Assembly (NCBI RefSeq): GCF_947500125.1
Contig: NZ_CANMRA010000003.1
Coordinates: 168,204 to 232,203, forward strand
Source: an uncultured Kocuria sp.
Lineage (GTDB): Bacteria; Actinomycetota; Actinomycetes; Actinomycetales; Micrococcaceae
Length of the DNA stretch: 64,000 bases
Reading direction: 5' to 3'
Shown here: positions 60,402 through 64,000 of the stretch, piece after piece
Layout of the letters: each line of letters begins with the position of its first letter
Numbering within the stretch: position 1 is the stretch's first letter
The notes under the pieces: model-generated
What the model was told of the DNA's origin: nothing
The model's database searches: none
What the model saw: only the letters and a program-made list of their open reading frames with translations
Translations under genes and position numbers: made by a program

Positions 60402-62588
60402 TCACTGGTCCTGCGGCGTCTTCGCGTACGCGGCCACGGAGGCGGCGACCGACGCGTCGGGCTCCTCCTCGGGGGTCTCGTAGGCGCGCAGCACGACCAT
60501 CGACTTGCCCTCGAGGGCGATCGAGGAGCGGGCCTTGCGGATCTGCCCGTCGGCGTACTTGCCCGCGGTGTCGATGACCTCCTCCCACTGCCGGCCGTAG
60601 CGCACCGGCGGGAGCTTGCACTTCACGGGCTCCGGGTTGGAGTTGAAGTACACGATGAAGTTCACGTCCGTGATGGGCCGCCCGCGCATGTCCACGCCGG
60701 CGATGCCGTTGCCGTTGAGCCACATCCCGAAGGACCGGGACAGGGGCTCGTCCCAGTCGGCGGGCTTGAGCGGGGCCCCGTCCGTGTTCAGCCACGCGAT
60801 GTCGGGCATCGGGCGGCCGGTGTCGTCCGCGTCCATCTCGACGGGCCGGCCGTCGAAGAACTCCGAGCGCCGGAACGTCGGGTGGTCGTGGCGCAGGTGG
60901 GTCACGGCGGCGACGAACTCGGTGAGCGGGCCGTCCATGGTGTCCCAGTTGATCCACGACAGCTCGTTGTCCTGGCAGTACGTGTTGTTGTTGCCGTCCT
61001 GGGTGCGGCCCAGCTCGTCGCCGTGCAGCACCATGGGCGTGCCCTGGGACAGCAGCAGCGTCGCGAGGAAGTTGCGCTGCTGGCGGGAGCGCAGGGCGAG
61101 CACCTCGGGGTCGTCGGTGGGTCCCTCCACGCCGCAGTTCCAGGAGCGGTTGTGGGACTCGCCGTCGTTGTTGCCCTCGCCGTTGGCCTCGTTGTGCTTC
61201 TCGTTGTAGGAGACCAGGTCCCGCAGCGTGAAGCCGTCGTGGGCGGTGACGAAGTTGATCGAGGCGAACGGACGGCGGCCGCTGTGCTCGTAGAGGTCCG
61301 CCGAGCCGGTGATGCGCGAGGCGAACTCGCCCAGGGTCGCGGGCTCGCCGCGCCAGAAGTCGCGCACGGTGTCCCGGTACTTCCCGTTCCACTCGGTCCA
61401 CTGGGGCGGGAAGTTGCCCACCTGGTAGCCGCCGGGGCCGACGTCCCACGGCTCCGCGATGAGCTTCACCTGGGAGACGATCGGGTCCTGCTGGACGAGC
61501 TCGAAGAACGTGGCCAGCTTGTCCACGTCGTAGAACTCGCGGGCCAGCGCGGAGGCGAGGTCGAAACGGAAGCCGTCCACGTGCATCTCGGTCACCCAGT
61601 AGCGCAGGGAGTCCATGATGAGCTGCAGGGAGTGCGGGTGACGGACGTTGAGGGTGTTGCCGGTGCCCGTGTAGTCCATGTAGAACTTCTGGTCGCCCTC
61701 CACCGTCCGGTAGTAGGCCTGGTTGTCGATGCCCTTCATGGACAGCGTGGGGCCCATGTGGTTGCCCTCGGCCGTGTGGTTGTACACCACGTCGAGGATG
61801 ACCTCGATGTCGGCCTGGTGCAGGGCGCGCACCATGGCCTTGAACTCCTGGACCTGGCCGCCGAGGTCATTGGTGGAGTGGTACTCGTTGTGGGGGGCGA
61901 AGAACCCGATGGTGTTGTAGCCCCAGTAGTTGCGCAGGTCCTGGTCGAGCAGGGTGCTGTCCTGCACGAACTGGTGCACGGGCATGAGCTCGATGGCGGT
62001 GACGCCGAGCTTCTGCAGGTGGGCGATCACCGAGGGGTGGGCCACGCCGGCGTAGGTGCCGCGCTGCTCCTCCGGCACGTCGGGGTGCTGCTGGGTGAGG
62101 CCCTTGACGTGGGCCTCGTAGATCACCGACTTGTGGTACGGCGTGCGCGGGGTGCGGTCGCCCTCCCAGTTGAAGAACGGGTTGATCACCACGCCCATCA
62201 TCATGTGGGGGGCGGAGTCCTCGTCGTTGAACGAGTCCTCGTCGCCGAAGTCGTACGAGAACAGCGCCTGGTCCCAGTCGATCTGGCCGGAGACGGCCTT
62301 GGCGTAGGGGTCGAGCAGCAGCTTGGCGGAATTGAAGCGCTGGCCCTCGGCGGGGTTCCACGGTCCGTGCACCCGGTAGCCGTAGCGCTGCCCGGGCTGG
62401 ACGGTCGGGAGGTAGCAGTGCCAGACGTAGCTGTCCTGCGCGGCGACCTCGATGCGGGTCTCGGCGCCGAGCTCGTCGAACAAGCACAGCTCGACCTTCT
62501 CGGCGGCCTCGCTGAAGAGGGCGAAGTTCGTGCCGGTCCCGTCGAAGGTGGCTCCGAGGGGGTAGGGCTGACCTGGCCAGACTTCCAT
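60402..62588 (-). CDS. glgX: Glycogen debranching enzyme GlgX (TreX-type)
   Basis: A 728-residue GH13 isoamylase-type debranching enzyme. The N-terminal CBM48 part has YPLGATFDGTGTNFALFSEA. Catalytic regions are EVILDVVYNHTAEGNHMGPT, GFRFDLASALAREFYD, KLIAEPWDVGPGGYQVGNFP and NFVTAHDGFTLRDLVSYNEK. The end ASVAAYAKTPQDQ is low complexity. ATG 62588 has AGGAGATCCCCC. It supplies linear maltodextrin for TreY and TreZ just downstream. Confidence 0.96.
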   Translation of the reverse strand: MEVWPGQPYPLGATFDGTGTNFALFSEAAEKVELCLFDELGAETRIEVAAQDSYVWHCYLPTVQPGQRYGYRVHGPWNPAEGQRFNSAKLLLDPYAKAVSGQIDWDQALFSYDFGDEDSFNDEDSAPHMMMGVVINPFFNWEGDRTPRTPYHKSVIYEAHVKGLTQQHPDVPEEQRGTYAGVAHPSVIAHLQKLGVTAIELMPVHQFVQDSTLLDQDLRNYWGYNTIGFFAPHNEYHSTNDLGGQVQEFKAMVRALHQADIEVILDVVYNHTAEGNHMGPTLSMKGIDNQAYYRTVEGDQKFYMDYTGTGNTLNVRHPHSLQLIMDSLRYWVTEMHVDGFRFDLASALAREFYDVDKLATFFELVQQDPIVSQVKLIAEPWDVGPGGYQVGNFPPQWTEWNGKYRDTVRDFWRGEPATLGEFASRITGSADLYEHSGRRPFASINFVTAHDGFTLRDLVSYNEKHNEANGEGNNDGESHNRSWNCGVEGPTDDPEVLALRSRQQRNFLATLLLSQGTPMVLHGDELGRTQDGNNNTYCQDNELSWINWDTMDGPLTEFVAAVTHLRHDHPTFRRSEFFDGRPVEMDADDTGRPMPDIAWLNTDGAPLKPADWDEPLSRSFGMWLNGNGIAGVDMRGRPITDVNFIVYFNSNPEPVKCKLPPVRYGRQWEEVIDTAGKYADGQIRKARSSIALEGKSMVVLRAYETPEEEPDASVAASVAAYAKTPQDQ

Positions 62589-62658
62589 GGGGGATCTCCT
62601 GTCGTACCGCCGGGCAGGGGTCACCGTCAGCGGGCTGGGTATGGGGCAAGTGGGCTTA

Positions 62659-62664
62659 ACCTTA
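62659..62664 (-). promoter_or_regulatory. Possible -10 box of glgX
   Basis: TAAGGT on the minus strand, giving a leader of about 65 nt. It sits in a partly palindromic GGCTAAGGTTAAGCC; no -35 is clear. Confidence 0.35.
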
Positions 62665-62722
62665 GCCCGGCCGGGAGCCGCCCGAGTCCCGGGGGCGGTC
62701 CGCCGGGGCGCAGGACCCGCCC

Positions 62723-64000
62723 TCAGCGGCCGGAGCGCAGGACCGTGCGCACGTTCGCGGACAGCGCCGTGGGCGGCACGGGACCGAGGCCCTCCAGCCG
62801 GGACGCGTAGCCGTGGACGGCCACGGCGAGGGCGGCGGCCACCGCGAGCCGGACGTCCCCCCGCGCCCACTCCCCCGCGGCGGCGAACGCGTCCGGGTCC
62901 TCCGCGCAGCCCGCGAGCGCCGTGCCCATGATCCCCGCGAGGGTGTCCCCGCTGCCGGCGGTCGCCAGCCAGGGGCTGCCGTCGGCCTGGGAGAGCAGCG
63001 TCCCGCCGGGGGCCGCCACCAGGGTGGTGGCGCCCTTGAGGACGACGACGGCCCCGGTCGCCTCGGCGGCCGCGCGCGCCCAGCGGGCGGGCTCGGCCTC
63101 GATCGCCGCCCGGTCGGGGGCCTCCCCGCCGTGGCCGAGGGCGGCGAGCCAGGCGAGCACCTGCTCGAGCTCCCCGGCGTGCGGGGTGAGGACCTTGCCC
63201 GGGCCGAGGATCCCGTCGGCGGACGCCCGGGCCGCCGCGTCGAGCGCGCCGGCGTCGACGACCGCCGGCAGCCCGCCCGCGAGCACGGCGCCGATCCGGG
63301 ACTCCTGGGCGGCGTCGCCCACGGCGCCGGGGCCGACCACCCACGCCTGGACGTGCACGTCGTCGGGGTGGTCCTCGGAGGCGACCACCTCGGGGCTGGT
63401 CAGGCACACGAGGGAGCGGGTCGAGGCGTCCCCGAGGTGGCGGACCATGCCGGCGCCGGCGTCCACGGCGGCGCGCGTGCACATCAGCGCGGCTCCGGGG
63501 TAGGTCGGGGAGCCGGCGACGACGCCCACCACGCCCCGGGAGTACTTGTGGGAGGCGGCCCCCGGCCGCGGCCACAGCGCCGCGACGTCGTCGGGCTCCA
63601 GCCGGCGCAGGGCGGGCGCGGGCAGGGCGTCCTCGATCCCGAGGGGCACGGTCCGCACCTCGCCGCACCAGCGGTCCCCCGGCGGCAGGAACAGTCCGGC
63701 CTTGGCCCCGGCGAACGTCACGGTGACGTCCGCGGGCAGCACCGGCCCGGCCACCGCGCCCGTGTCCGCCGAGACGCCCGAGGGGACGTCGCACGCCACG
63801 AACGCCGGCCCCCCGTCGCCGGGCCACCGGTCCAGGACGGCGCGGACGAGCTCCGCCGCCGGCCCGCGCAGTCCGCCCCGGGCGCCGGTGCCCAGCACGG
63901 CGTCGAGCACGAGGTCGGCGCCGAGCACGTGCTCGACCGCCTCCCCGAGCGCGGGGTCGCCGTCGCCGGCGCGCAGCACCCGTCCCCCCGCGGCCGCGAG
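62723..64000 (-). CDS. nnr: Bifunctional NAD(P)H-hydrate epimerase/dehydratase Nnr (5' end beyond window)
   Basis: The last 425 residues of an Nnr protein, which repairs hydrated NAD(P)H. The visible epimerase part includes LVLDAVLGTGARGGLRGPAA, ACDVPSGVSADTGAVAG and VTVTFAGAKAGLFLPPG. The dehydratase part starts near SHKYSRGVVGVVAGSPTYPG and has VLTPHAGELEQVLAWL, VVLKGATTLVAAPGG and PWLATAGSGDTLAGIMGTAL. The frame is open to base 64000, so the N-terminus lies beyond the window. The GTG at 63979 is internal. It is followed by glgX after 134 bases. Confidence 0.93.
   Translation of the reverse strand, partial: LAAAGGRVLRAGDGDPALGEAVEHVLGADLVLDAVLGTGARGGLRGPAAELVRAVLDRWPGDGGPAFVACDVPSGVSADTGAVAGPVLPADVTVTFAGAKAGLFLPPGDRWCGEVRTVPLGIEDALPAPALRRLEPDDVAALWPRPGAASHKYSRGVVGVVAGSPTYPGAALMCTRAAVDAGAGMVRHLGDASTRSLVCLTSPEVVASEDHPDDVHVQAWVVGPGAVGDAAQESRIGAVLAGGLPAVVDAGALDAAARASADGILGPGKVLTPHAGELEQVLAWLAALGHGGEAPDRAAIEAEPARWARAAAEATGAVVVLKGATTLVAAPGGTLLSQADGSPWLATAGSGDTLAGIMGTALAGCAEDPDAFAAAGEWARGDVRLAVAAALAVAVHGYASRLEGLGPVPPTALSANVRTVLRSGR

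Noticed and set aside
56064..62810. A plus-strand open frame of more than 2200 codons opposite treZ, treY and glgX
   Set aside because: It is a by-product of very high GC at third positions. It lies opposite three well-supported GH13 genes, and its translation is His/Gly/Val/Arg-rich with no domain.

Overview
This is a very GC-rich chromosomal segment from an actinobacterium. It is most likely a member of the Micrococcales, and a Micrococcaceae relative such as Kocuria fits best. The reasons are the mycothiol gene mshA with ino1, the GuaB/GuaB3/GuaA set, a CIRCE-controlled groES-groEL pair, the TreY/TreZ/GlgX cluster, an IdeR/DtxR-like iron box, and many genes that appear to be transcribed without a leader. 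It looks like core chromosome: there is no insertion sequence, prophage, CRISPR array, integrase or plasmid function. Genes are packed tightly, and no stretch of 300 bases lacks a gene.

Layout. 1-3645: start of ychF, an ABC-2 exporter pair, rmuC. 3661-8394: ispH, a membrane protein, xseA-xseB, ppk2. 8444-15609: alaA, an orphan betaine/choline-type binding protein, a Nudix hydrolase, corA, a DedA protein, mscS with an MhuD-like gene, and a LysR effector-domain protein without a DNA-binding domain. 15730-15802: tRNA-Ala(CGC). 15914-22569: a CYTH-CHAD polyphosphate-type protein, a membrane protein, a GNAT, galU, 5-formyl-THF cyclo-ligase, an FmdB zinc ribbon and a SAF/CpaB-like protein. 22538-32788 (all minus): a small acidic protein, a 1264-residue helicase-like protein with degenerate motifs, guaA, a DUF3817 protein, a SURF1 protein with a tyrosine-rich tail, guaB3 and guaB. 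32867-37224: two tandem SGNH-fused surface acyltransferases. 37372-39420: groEL, groES. 39849-43874: a siderophore ABC importer. 43904-46403: a THUMP-like methyltransferase and a GCS2-family ligase. 46434-50736: tsaD-rimI-tsaB and tsaE-alr, covering t6A tRNA modification and alanine racemase. 50843-54104: mshA, a phosphatase-like gene and ino1 (inositol/mycothiol). 54255-64000: a LysE exporter, an aldo/keto reductase, treZ, treY, glgX and a truncated nnr.

How the parts work together. Ino1 makes inositol-1-phosphate and MshA glycosylates it in the first steps of mycothiol synthesis. The gene translationally coupled to mshA is a candidate for the phosphatase step that follows. GlgX debranches glycogen, TreY converts the chain end to a trehalosyl unit and TreZ releases trehalose. 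The siderophore operon carries its own iron-type operator, a hairpin after the binding-protein gene and a six-codon minicistron before the permeases. PPK2 and a CHAD protein point to polyphosphate metabolism. Two features recur across the window: TANNNT boxes 6-8 nt upstream of start codons (leaderless transcription), and short in-frame tandem repeats at protein ends or in linkers.
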